Of a stretch of 64,000 nt of DNA, positions 32,462 through 40,417 are shown one piece after another. The notes under the pieces were generated by a model. It saw nothing but the letters and a program-made list of their open reading frames with translations, was not told the origin of the DNA and did not search any database. How positions within the stretch are numbered: position 1 is the first letter of the stretch; every line of letters begins with the position of its first letter. Origin of the DNA: Embleya hyalina (lineage in GTDB: Bacteria; Actinomycetota; Actinomycetes; Streptomycetales; Streptomycetaceae); NCBI RefSeq assembly GCF_003967355.1, contig NZ_BIFH01000028.1:62001-126000 (forward strand), given 5' to 3'. The translations under genes and the position numbers were made by a program.

Positions 32462-34768
32462 TCAGAAGAAGACGCTGTACGGGTTGAGGTCGGCCTCGGG
32501 CACCGGCTCGGCCAGCCAGCCCAGCCGTACGGGTGTGTCGTACATCCGCCCCGGGCCCAACCTGCGCCAGAAGTGCCGCAGTCCGGGCACCATCACCTTG
32601 GCCACGTTCAGGTCCAGATCGGGCAGGGTCTGGTCGAGCACGATCACCTCGAGGTCGACCGCGCGCAACCGCTCCACCGTGTCGCGGATGTCGCGCGCGA
32701 TGTCGCCGCTGTGCAGGATGCCGTAGCCCTCCAGCGTGGTCCGCGGCAGATGCCGCGCGGGCAGCGCCCACGGCTCCCGCTCGGCGGTGGCGGTGTGCAG
32801 CCAGGCCAGGGTGTGCGGGTCGTCCTCCCAGTAGGCGGTGGTGCCGTCGGGGTTGCGGTTGATCACCGCGGGCAGGAACTGGTTCACCTCGGTGAGCGCG
32901 CGCAACACCGCGATCCGCACGTCCAGGTGGGCGCCGAAGCCGAGAAGGATGTCCTCCACCGGGTGGTCGGTGCGCCGGGAGACCGCGGCGAACGTGGGCA
33001 CGCCCAGGTCGGTGGTGATGTCGACGACCTCCAGGGTGCGCTGCATCCCGGCGTAGAAGTCGCGCAGGCTGTCCACATACGGCTCGTGCAGCGAGTCCAG
33101 GTCGAAGCCCGGGCGCAGCGCCCGGTTGTACCACCACAGGCCGACCGCGTCCCGCTCGCAACTCTCGAACAGGCCCTGCATGACCGCCTCTTCGAGGGTG
33201 TTCCCGGAGGCGTTGCCGTTGCCGTCGCTGAAGCAGTAGAAGTGCTCGTTCAGGTCGGGGTGGCCGAACCAGGAGTAGCCGGCCGGCACCAGGCGGGGCC
33301 GGTCGTCGGTGAGCGACCAGGCCCGGGTCCAGTTCAGCCGGTGCTTCTCGTCGAATCGTTCCGGCACGATGTGCAGGCGCCCGGCCGACTCGCGGTTCCA
33401 CTCCTCGCGCGTCTCGTACTGGGTCTCGGAGTAGAGCAGCAGGTCGTACGGGTGCACGGCCAGGTCGGCGCCCAACTCCTCGAACGAACCCGGCTCGGTC
33501 CGGCGGTCGCCGCGCCACACCCCCGAATAGCGCTCGATCGCCTCGCACACGCCGCTGACCCGGGCCTGGACGTCGCTGCGGCCCTTGCCGCCGCTCTGGC
33601 CGCGCAGGTTGCGGCGCAACATGCCGATGTTGGGCCCGGGCACGGCGAAGTTGTGGCTGGCCGAGTAGCTGAAGGTGACGCCGTTGTCCACGTCGTTGAG
33701 CAGGCGCAGCGCGCTGACCGCGCCGAGCAGTCGGCTGATGTGCTTCTCCAGCCGCTTGAACGTGTCGTCGGGGCGCATCGTACGGTGGCCGCCCTCGTCG
33801 TCGAACCGCACCGCCTGGTCCACGAGTTCGACCCGGGGGTCACGGTCCAGGAGCAGCGCGGGATCGCCGCAGGCGGGGCACTGCGGCTGCCGGATCAACC
33901 GGTGTTGCTCCAGCCGCCGGCTGGGTACGTGCAGCGAGACCAGCACCCCCTCGTAGCCGGAACGCCCGTCCGCCGCCAGGAGTTCGGCCGCGGCGGCGGC
34001 GACCAGGTGCGCGGACAGGCCCACCGACCAGGCGGTGGCGGCCAGGGAGGTGCGGATCGGCTCCTCGTCGACGGTGCCGTCCGGGCGCCGCCGCAGGAAG
34101 GTCTCCACCTGCTGGTTGCCCGCCAGGCGGTGGGCCAGACAGTGCCAGCAGCCGGTGCGCCCGGGGACCAGGTAGGGGCCGGTCCACACATCCGCCCCGG
34201 TCGGCTTGGCGAGCAGCCAGGGCAGCCCGGCGGCCCGCAACCGGGCGTCCATCGCGGCCAGTCGCGGGTCGAGGTAGTCGTCGGCGAGCACCACCGTCAG
34301 GTCCGGCCGGTGTCCGCCGTCGGCGGGCGCCGCGCCGGTCTCGGCCGAGGTCACCGGGGTCACCGCCGCGCCGATCTCGCGCAGCGCGGCCACCACGGCG
34401 GCGGCGTCCACGGTGCCGAGCGCGGCCACCTCGATCCGAGCCCCCCGCAGCCGATGGGCGGCCTCGACGGCGTCCAGGCCCAGGCTCTCCCAGGCCGCGG
34501 CCCCGGCCCGGTCGTCGCTCGCCGCGCCGTCCACGAGGTGGCCGAAGCGCTGGAACTTCGAGATCGCGAACACCACTTCGCCCATCGTGAAGCGCTCGGC
34601 GAGCTTCTCGGTGATCTCGGCGATGGTGTGCGTGCCGTCGAGATACGGCAACACGGCCGCGACCGCCTTGCCCTGGACGAGGTAGTGGCCCTCCTCGCAC
34701 AGGAGGAAGACCCGATCCGTACCGAAGGGGCGAGGGACGAGATGTGCCTTGAGTCGAGGCAGGTCCAC
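32462..34768 (-). CDS. Fused Ocin-ThiF/YcaO cyclodehydratase (TOMM synthetase)
   Basis: A 768-residue fusion that binds the leader and makes azolines. Residues 1-90 form a RiPP-recognition-like winged helix (VFLLCEEGHYLVQGKAVAAVLPYLDG). About 95-350 is a ThiF/E1-like Ocin region with zinc cysteines CWHC and CPAC. About 380-768 is the YcaO ATPase, with ATP/Mg residues in GVCEAIERYSGVWRGDR and EAVMQGLFESCERDAVGLWW. The protein ends NPYSVFF rather than the classic PxPxP of azoline synthetases, although Pro residues occur nearby (AEPVPEADLNP). It is the first gene of the minus-strand operon, divergent from the precursors. The start at 34768 is the longest form and begins with conserved MDLPRLK. 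Confidence 0.93.
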   Translation of the reverse strand: MDLPRLKAHLVPRPFGTDRVFLLCEEGHYLVQGKAVAAVLPYLDGTHTIAEITEKLAERFTMGEVVFAISKFQRFGHLVDGAASDDRAGAAAWESLGLDAVEAAHRLRGARIEVAALGTVDAAAVVAALREIGAAVTPVTSAETGAAPADGGHRPDLTVVLADDYLDPRLAAMDARLRAAGLPWLLAKPTGADVWTGPYLVPGRTGCWHCLAHRLAGNQQVETFLRRRPDGTVDEEPIRTSLAATAWSVGLSAHLVAAAAAELLAADGRSGYEGVLVSLHVPSRRLEQHRLIRQPQCPACGDPALLLDRDPRVELVDQAVRFDDEGGHRTMRPDDTFKRLEKHISRLLGAVSALRLLNDVDNGVTFSYSASHNFAVPGPNIGMLRRNLRGQSGGKGRSDVQARVSGVCEAIERYSGVWRGDRRTEPGSFEELGADLAVHPYDLLLYSETQYETREEWNRESAGRLHIVPERFDEKHRLNWTRAWSLTDDRPRLVPAGYSWFGHPDLNEHFYCFSDGNGNASGNTLEEAVMQGLFESCERDAVGLWWYNRALRPGFDLDSLHEPYVDSLRDFYAGMQRTLEVVDITTDLGVPTFAAVSRRTDHPVEDILLGFGAHLDVRIAVLRALTEVNQFLPAVINRNPDGTTAYWEDDPHTLAWLHTATAEREPWALPARHLPRTTLEGYGILHSGDIARDIRDTVERLRAVDLEVIVLDQTLPDLDLNVAKVMVPGLRHFWRRLGPGRMYDTPVRLGWLAEPVPEADLNPYSVFF

Positions 34769-35235
34769 GAATTCTCTCCCGGCGTAGTCGAATTTCCGGC
34801 AGCTTTTCCGGCGGCGGTGCCCTGCGGCCGTCGCCCGGTAATTGTTAGCGGCGCCCCGGGCGTCGGGACAAGGTCGTTCCGGCGAAATTCCGCTGTTTCT
34901 CCGGTGTGTTCGTATTGAGCCAGGGGGGTGCCCGCGTGAGTTCTATCGGAGGTACCCGCCTAACGTTGGGGGGTACCCCGATTGTCCTGCCGGCAGGCGG
35001 TGTTGGGGTACGGGAGGTGGGGCGCAGGGCTTGGGGGAGGGATGCCGAAATCATGGGATCCGGCAATTATGGATTCGGGCATTGACGGTTCCTCGGCGTG
35101 CTCCGCATGCTTCCGGTATTGCAGCCGAACCGATCCGGACCCGATCCGAACGTGCCTCGAATCCGAGGTGAATCCGAGGCCGAACGGGCGGAATTCGCTG
35201 CAGATCCCGAAGTCGGACCAACGAGGGAGACTCAG
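34769..35235. promoter_or_regulatory. Divergent promoter region of the RiPP cluster
   Basis: About 470 bp separate the cyclodehydratase operon (minus) from the precursor operon (plus), with no convincing gene. Near its centre are two perfect palindromes, GGGGTACCCC (34970-34979) and CCTGCCGGCAGG (34986-34997), six bases apart, likely regulator sites. TTGACG at 35082-35087 is a possible -35 for the precursor operon, leaving a leader of about 120 nt before the first precursor. Confidence 0.55.
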
Positions 35236-35616
35236 ATGGAGCCCAGGGACAGGGCCGCGTTCGTCAGGTCCTACACGAAGGTGCTCACCGCCGCCTGGTC
35301 GGACGACGAGTTCGCGAGCCGGCTGGAGAACGACCCGCGTGCCGCGCTCGCCGAACACGGCCTCGAACTGCCCGCCGGCGCCTCGGTGCGCATCATCCGC
35401 AACGTCGAGGGCGAGCCCGACCTCGACGGCCAGGTCACCCTGTGGGAGGCCGGCACCGTGTCCGGCACGTACGAGCTGCGCGTGCCCAACTCGCCGCAGA
35501 TCGAGCTGCGCGAACTGTCCGAGGCCGACCTCGAATCGGTCGCCGGCGGCACCATCGAGACGCGCGACGACACCACGTACTGCTGCTGCTGTTCCCCGTG
35601 CTGCTGCTGCACCTGA
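35236..35616 (+). CDS. NHLP-type TOMM precursor peptide 1 (core with CCCCSPCCCC)
   Basis: A 126-residue precursor. Residues 1-105 form a nitrile-hydratase-alpha-like leader (RAAFVRSYTKVLTAAWSDDE, then DPRAALAEHGLELPAGASVRI) ending in the C39 exporter cleavage site SEADLESVAGG. The 21-residue core begins TIETRDDTT and ends YCCCCSPCCCCT. That is eight Cys plus Ser, Pro and Thr, so up to ten contiguous heterocyclisable positions interrupted only by Pro. A GAGGGAG ribosome site lies 8 nt before the ATG. It shares an almost superposable leader with precursor 2, 37 bp downstream. It is the expected substrate of the YcaO/SagB pair across the divergent promoter. Confidence 0.95.
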   Translation: MEPRDRAAFVRSYTKVLTAAWSDDEFASRLENDPRAALAEHGLELPAGASVRIIRNVEGEPDLDGQVTLWEAGTVSGTYELRVPNSPQIELRELSEADLESVAGGTIETRDDTTYCCCCSPCCCCT

Positions 35617-35653
35617 CGGCGCGCCGCGGCACGGCGCAGGGAGAGGACGGCTC

Positions 35654-36013
35654 ATGGAGCCCAGGGAAAGGGCCGCGTTCGTCAGTTTCTACGCCAAGGT
35701 GTTGACCGCGGCGTGGTCGGACGACGAGTACGCGGCCCGGTTGGAATCGGACCCGCGAGCCGCCCTCGCGGAGATGGGCTTCGAACTGCCCGCAGGGGCC
35801 ACGGTGCGCATCACGCGTGAGGCCGGAGGGGAACCCGACCTCGAGGCGCAGGTGCACGCCTGGGCCGAGGGCATGAAGACCGGTCGATACGAACTGTGGG
35901 TCCTGGACTCGCCGTTGCTGGAGACGCGCGAGCTGTCCGAGGCTGATCTCGACTCGGTGGCGGGTGGCGACGCGTACAGCTGCTCCTGCTCACCGTGCTG
36001 CACCAGCACCTGA
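35654..36013 (+). CDS. NHLP-type TOMM precursor peptide 2 (core with SCSCSPCCTST)
   Basis: A 119-residue precursor with a 105-residue leader matching precursor 1 in length and most positions (MEPRERAAFV..., WSDDE, DPRAALAE, ELPAGA, SEADLDSVAGG). The 14-residue core is DAYSCSCSPCCTST. Its last 12 residues align without gaps to those of precursor 1, with Cys replaced by Ser or Thr at four positions, while Tyr, Ser-Pro and the final Thr are kept. Products would be mixed thiazole/oxazole peptides. GAGAGG precedes the ATG. It is co-transcribed with precursor 1 and with the lipoprotein and radical SAM genes downstream. Confidence 0.95.
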   Translation: MEPRERAAFVSFYAKVLTAAWSDDEYAARLESDPRAALAEMGFELPAGATVRITREAGGEPDLEAQVHAWAEGMKTGRYELWVLDSPLLETRELSEADLDSVAGGDAYSCSCSPCCTST

Positions 36014-36157
36014 TCGACCCGGCCCGACGGCCCCGGTGCGCGGGAGGCCCCCGTCCTCCCGCGACACCGGAGCCGCCCCACGGACCGGCCCGGGGCGTGC
36101 CGTCGCCCCGGAACTCGCCCCGGAATTCGACCGGCCACTGACCCGAGGTGGAGACCC

Positions 36158-37273
36158 ATGCCCGGACCGACCGCGCCGGACGCGCGCGCACCGCACCCCT
36201 TCGGGGCACGCGTGACCCACCCGCCCGTCGGCCCCCGCCGCCGGGCGACTTCGGCCGTTCGCCGCCGGGCGGCCACGCTCGCCTGCGCCCTGCTCGTGGC
36301 CGGCGCCGCACTGGCCGGATGCGGGGAGGGCACCGCCGACCCCAAGCCCGCGGCGCCCCGGGCCGACGCGCCCCCGGTGGGGGTGGAACAGGCCACCCGC
36401 CTGCTCCAGGAGTATTCCGCGGCCAACACGCGGATCAACACCGGCCTGGACCCGGCCGGGGTCGACGCGATCGAGATGCCGCCCGCCTCCACCGGCAGCA
36501 AGGCGGGCCTCCAGGTGGCCAAGACCCAGGCGGTTGCGGTGCCGACGACGGGATACGTGCATCCGCGCTTCGTCTTCCCGCGCCAGAGCGGGTATCCGAA
36601 GTTCTTCGTGGCGATCACCCAACTGCTGCAATCCGACACGGTCTCCCCGTCGCCCAAATACCTGCTGTTCGTCCAGGAGCACGACGGCGCGTCGTGGAAG
36701 GTCGCCTACTACCCGTTCGTCACCGACCGTTCGGAGATCCCGGACCTGGACCAGGACGCCGCCGGCGGTGCTCCCGCGGTCACCGACGGCGCCGGACTGC
36801 TCGCCGACCCCGCCGCCCTCGGCCGCGCCTACCAGGACTACGCCCAGGGCAAGCGCGACCCCAAGGTGCCGCTGTCGCCCACCAAGACGCTCACCGGACA
36901 ACTCACCGGCGGGTGGACCGCCGGCGTCCAGGCCCTGCGCGCCAAGGGCGGCATCCTGGAGCGCGCCATCGTGCCCGACGGACCCCGATACCCGACGTAT
37001 CTGCTGCGCACCCGCGACGGCGGCGTGCTCGCCTTCACCGCCGTCCAGGTCCGGGACACGATGACCTCCTCGGGCGGCAAGGACGGTGTGCCTCTGGACG
37101 CGGGCAGCCGTGAGGCCGCGCTGGCCGGCAGCCCCGAGGGGACCCGGGCGGCGCAGTACGTGGTCACCCGCCTCATCGTCTCGCTCAGCCACATCCCACC
37201 CGCCTCGGCACCGGGTACCGGCGTGCAGCTGATCGCCTACGGCGACTACGCCCTGTCGGTCGCGGCCGGCTGA
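36158..37273 (+). CDS. Putative lipoprotein in the RiPP operon
   Basis: A 371-residue exported lipoprotein. After a basic, unusually long N-region come a hydrophobic stretch (ATLACALLVAGAALAGC, Cys at about residue 54) and the lipobox LAGC. The mature part contains YVHPRFVFPRQSGYPKFFVAITQLL and SPKYLLFVQEHDGASWKVAYYPFV. It resembles streptomycete lipoproteins of unknown function (possibly the DUF8094 type, an uncertain family call). GAGGTGGAG lies just before the ATG. Its position between the precursors and the radical SAM gene suggests a role in immunity, secretion or peptide capture; this is inference. Confidence 0.8.
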   Translation: MPGPTAPDARAPHPFGARVTHPPVGPRRRATSAVRRRAATLACALLVAGAALAGCGEGTADPKPAAPRADAPPVGVEQATRLLQEYSAANTRINTGLDPAGVDAIEMPPASTGSKAGLQVAKTQAVAVPTTGYVHPRFVFPRQSGYPKFFVAITQLLQSDTVSPSPKYLLFVQEHDGASWKVAYYPFVTDRSEIPDLDQDAAGGAPAVTDGAGLLADPAALGRAYQDYAQGKRDPKVPLSPTKTLTGQLTGGWTAGVQALRAKGGILERAIVPDGPRYPTYLLRTRDGGVLAFTAVQVRDTMTSSGGKDGVPLDAGSREAALAGSPEGTRAAQYVVTRLIVSLSHIPPASAPGTGVQLIAYGDYALSVAAG

Positions 37274-37351
37274 GCCCCGACCCGGTCCGCGAACCCCCGC
37301 CCCGCGCGCCTCGGCGAACCCCCGTCCACCACGCCGCAGAGAGGACCCCGG

Positions 37352-39421
37352 ATGTCGTCGCCCGCCGCACCGGCCCGCCGCCGTGAGGTCCACCTGGTCG
37401 AGCTGACCGTGATGCCGGGGGTGCGCTACAGCGCCGTGCTCGGCCAACTGCACGCGGCGGCCCGGGCGGACCCGGAGCTGGCCGCCGCGGTGACCTTCCA
37501 CAAGCACGTACACCTCCAGCGCGGCGCCGCCGATCGGGACCGCGTCGCGCACGCGGTCCTGGACCGGCTCGACGACCCGCTCGTGATCGCCTTCACCGTC
37601 TACTTCTGGAACCGGGCACGCACCCTGGAACTGGCCCGCCGGGTCCGGGAACGCTGGCCGCGCTGTCGGGTCGTGGTCGGCGGCAACGACGTCACCCACC
37701 AGCAGCGCGCGCTGTTCGCCGAGGCGCCGTGGGTGGACGTACTGGTGCACGGCGAAGGGGAGTTGCGCTTCCGGGACCTGCTGCGCCACTTCGTCGCGCA
37801 CCCCGACGCCGCGCTCACCGACCCCGCGCTGCGGGCCGCGCTGGCCGAGGTGCCCGGGATCAGCCTGCGCGGCCCCGACGGCGCGCCGGTCGACACCGCC
37901 GAAGCGCCGCGGGTGACCGACCTGGACGCGCTGCCGTCGCCGCTGCTCGACCCCGAGGTGTGGTCGGACGAGGACCTGGCCGCCTCGCGCATGATCGTCT
38001 ACGAGACCAACCGCGGCTGCCCGTACTCCTGCGCGTTCTGCTACTGGGGCGGCGCCACCAACTCCAAGGTGCGTCAGTACTCCCTGGATCGCATCCGGGC
38101 CGAACTGGAACGGATCGTCGCACACGCCGGCAACGGCACCCAACTGTTCATCGCCGACGCCAACTTCGGCATCCTGCCGCGCGACACCGAGATCGCCCGG
38201 CTCCTGGTCGAGTTGTGCGCGAGCCGGCGCAAACGGCTGCTCGTGATGACCAACTGGGCCAAGAACACCAACGGTCGCGTGGTCGAGATCGCCTCGATCC
38301 TGCACCGCGCCGGCCTGACCGGCGCGATCACGCTGTCGGCGCAGTCCTTCGACGCCGAGGTGTTGCGGCTCGCCAACCGGACCAACATCCGGGTGGACAA
38401 CTACCGGCGCATGCAACGGCAGTTCCGCGATCGCGGGATCCCCACCTACACCGATCTGATCTGGGGCATGCCCGGCGAATCACTGGCCACTCACCTGGAC
38501 GGCGTCGAGGAGGCGGTCGCCTCCGGCGGGTCGCCGGTGGTGTATCCGCTCCTGCTGCTGAACAACACCGACTACACCCACGCGCGCTTCCGCGACGAGC
38601 ACGCGCTGATCACCCGCCGCATGCCGTGCGATCCCGGCAACACCGACCTGATCGCCGACGTGGTCACCGGCCACTCCCGGATGGACTTCGCCGACTGGCT
38701 GCGCGGCATGGAACTGCGCATCCCGCTCACGCTGTTCCACAAATGCCTGCTCCGCTGCACGCTGCGGGTGCTGGCCCGGGCCGCCGGCGCCCGGACCGTC
38801 GACCTGGTCGCCACGCTCGGCGAACACCTGCGCGCGGGCGGCCCGGACCCCATCGCCGCCTTCTGGTACGCCGACTACACCCGCTCGTGGCGCGAGCCGG
38901 ACCGTTTCCCGCGCGAGGCGCTGTACGCCGAACTGGGCACCGAGCCGATCCACGAGGAGGTGCACTACCAGGCGATCCTGCACCGGATGGTGCGCACCCC
39001 CGAGCGTGCCCGCCGGCACGCGCACGCCGCCGTCGACGTGCTGTACGAACACCTGGGCGCCGCCGCGCTGCCCGACCGGGCCGACCTGGACGCGGTGATC
39101 GAACTCGACCTCGCCGCCGCCTCGGTCTTCCGGGCCGGCATCCACCAGGTGGCCGAGACACACGAGTTCGCGGTGCCCGCCGCGCTGTGGGCGATCCTGC
39201 GCGAATACGGCGACGTGCCCGAGGCGGCCGGCGAGGGGAGCGCCGACGACCTCGGAGCGGGCGTGGTCCGCGGCACCGTCACCGTCCCGGCGTTTCGCAC
39301 CCATTACCCGTTCAGCCCCTACGCCCTGTCGGTCTGGCACGGCAGCGGACGCCCGATCCACGACTGCACGACCACCGCCGTCGCCACCCCCGCCGAGGCC
39401 GTCGAGCCCGCGCGCCACTGA
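37352..39421 (+). CDS. B12-binding-type radical SAM protein (RiPP maturase candidate)
   Basis: A 689-residue radical SAM enzyme. Residues 13-140 look like a cobalamin-binding Rossmann domain (RCRVVVGGNDVTHQQRALFAEAPWVDVLVHGEGE), although the classical DxHxxG motif is not visible. The 4Fe-4S cysteines are Cys223, Cys227 and Cys230 in NRGCPYSCAFCYWGG. The partial TIM barrel continues with IADANFGILPRDTEIARLL and YTDLIWGMPGES. The C-terminal 250 residues are family-specific. Proteusin clusters with the same leader type use such enzymes for C-methylation, so methylation at unactivated carbons of the core is a reasonable inference. It is followed 9 bp later by a tiny membrane gene. Confidence 0.88.
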   Translation: MSSPAAPARRREVHLVELTVMPGVRYSAVLGQLHAAARADPELAAAVTFHKHVHLQRGAADRDRVAHAVLDRLDDPLVIAFTVYFWNRARTLELARRVRERWPRCRVVVGGNDVTHQQRALFAEAPWVDVLVHGEGELRFRDLLRHFVAHPDAALTDPALRAALAEVPGISLRGPDGAPVDTAEAPRVTDLDALPSPLLDPEVWSDEDLAASRMIVYETNRGCPYSCAFCYWGGATNSKVRQYSLDRIRAELERIVAHAGNGTQLFIADANFGILPRDTEIARLLVELCASRRKRLLVMTNWAKNTNGRVVEIASILHRAGLTGAITLSAQSFDAEVLRLANRTNIRVDNYRRMQRQFRDRGIPTYTDLIWGMPGESLATHLDGVEEAVASGGSPVVYPLLLLNNTDYTHARFRDEHALITRRMPCDPGNTDLIADVVTGHSRMDFADWLRGMELRIPLTLFHKCLLRCTLRVLARAAGARTVDLVATLGEHLRAGGPDPIAAFWYADYTRSWREPDRFPREALYAELGTEPIHEEVHYQAILHRMVRTPERARRHAHAAVDVLYEHLGAAALPDRADLDAVIELDLAAASVFRAGIHQVAETHEFAVPAALWAILREYGDVPEAAGEGSADDLGAGVVRGTVTVPAFRTHYPFSPYALSVWHGSGRPIHDCTTTAVATPAEAVEPARH

Positions 39422-39430
39422 GGGATCGCC

Positions 39431-39580
39431 ATGACCCGCAACGTCCGTGCCGCCGTCCCGATGATCTACGCCGTCGCCATCGTGGTCGGCTTCCTGATCG
39501 ACACCCGGGTCGGGATCGCCGTCTGTGTCGTCGGCGGCATGCTCGTCGGCCTCGCCTACACCGTGCTGCGCCGCTCCTGA
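39431..39580 (+). CDS. Small two-helix membrane protein (49 aa)
   Basis: A 49-residue protein starting MTRNVRAAVPMIY. It has two hydrophobic helices, AVPMIYAVAIVVGFLI and VGIAVCVVGGMLVGLAYTV, joined by a short DTR turn, and a basic tail (LRRS). It begins 9 bp after the radical SAM stop codon and ends the operon. I recognise no family. Small hydrophobic proteins at the end of bacteriocin-like operons are often immunity factors, which is a guess here. Confidence 0.6.
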   Translation: MTRNVRAAVPMIYAVAIVVGFLIDTRVGIAVCVVGGMLVGLAYTVLRRS

Positions 39581-39685
39581 ACCGCGTCGGCCGCCGCCCC
39601 GGCGTGCGTGGCCCACGACCACCGGAATCCCGTCGCACGTGCCACCGCGTCCCCTATCCTCGTCCCGGACACGGGGGTGGGCACG

Positions 39686-40417
39686 GTGACAGTGGACGAG
39701 ACGAAGCGGCCCGCGGTGCTGCTGGCCGACGACGACGTCGCCATCACCGCGCAACTGGGGCCGCTGTTGGAACGCTCCGGATTCGACGTCCGGATCGTGC
39801 ACGACGGCGCGGCGGCGCTCACCGCCGCCGGCGCCGCACCGGCCCCGGACGTCATCGTCCTGGACGTGCTGATGCCGCTCCTCGACGGGCGTGAGGTGTT
39901 GCGCCGCATCCGGCGCTCCGGCGCGTGGATCCCGGTCATCCTGCTGACCCAGGTCGGCGAGTCCACCGAGCGTGCCATGGCCCTGGAGGAAGGGGCCGAC
40001 GACTACCTCAACAAACCGTTCGATCCGTACGAACTGGTGGCCCGCATGCGGGCGTTGTTGCGCCGCTCCGGCCGCGGCCTGCCACCCCTCGCCGGCGCGC
40101 GCACGCTCCGGGCCGGCGAATTGCGGGTGGACCGGACCGCCCGCCGGGCCTGGCTGGGCGAGCGGGAGTTGACGCTCACCCCCAAAGCCGGCGCGCTGCT
40201 GGACTACCTGGTCACCCATCCCGACGAACTGCTCTCCCGCGAAAGGCTGATGGAGGTGCTGTGGGGGTGGGAATCGGCCAGCACGACGCGGGCGGTGGAC
40301 AACCGGGTGGCGGAACTGCGACGGGTGCTCGGCGACGACACCGCGGCGCCGCGCTGGATCGAGACGGTCACCGGCGAGGGATACCGGTTCGTCGCGCGTG
40401 TCGAGGCGGCCGAGTGA
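39686..40417 (+). CDS. Two-component response regulator, OmpR/PhoB type
   Basis: A response regulator of about 243 residues. The receiver domain has the acidic pair LLADDDVAI, the phospho-acceptor Asp in PDVIVLDVLMPLLDG, the conserved Thr in VILLTQVGES, and Lys in DDYLNKPFDP. The OmpR-type winged helix follows (LTLTPKAGALLDYLVTHPDELLSRERLMEVLWG ... VDNRVAELRRVLGDD ... TVTGEGYRFVARV). Three in-frame GTG codons (39677, 39686, 39692) are possible starts; I prefer 39686, with GGGGG 8 nt upstream. Its stop overlaps the histidine kinase GTG, so they form a cognate pair. Confidence 0.9.
   Translation: MTVDETKRPAVLLADDDVAITAQLGPLLERSGFDVRIVHDGAAALTAAGAAPAPDVIVLDVLMPLLDGREVLRRIRRSGAWIPVILLTQVGESTERAMALEEGADDYLNKPFDPYELVARMRALLRRSGRGLPPLAGARTLRAGELRVDRTARRAWLGERELTLTPKAGALLDYLVTHPDELLSRERLMEVLWGWESASTTRAVDNRVAELRRVLGDDTAAPRWIETVTGEGYRFVARVEAAE

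Noticed and set aside
22416..39580. Classifying the cluster as a lanthipeptide or lasso peptide locus
   Set aside because: No LanB/LanC/LanM, transglutaminase-like or asparagine-synthetase-like gene is present. YcaO, SagB and NHLP leaders point to TOMM.
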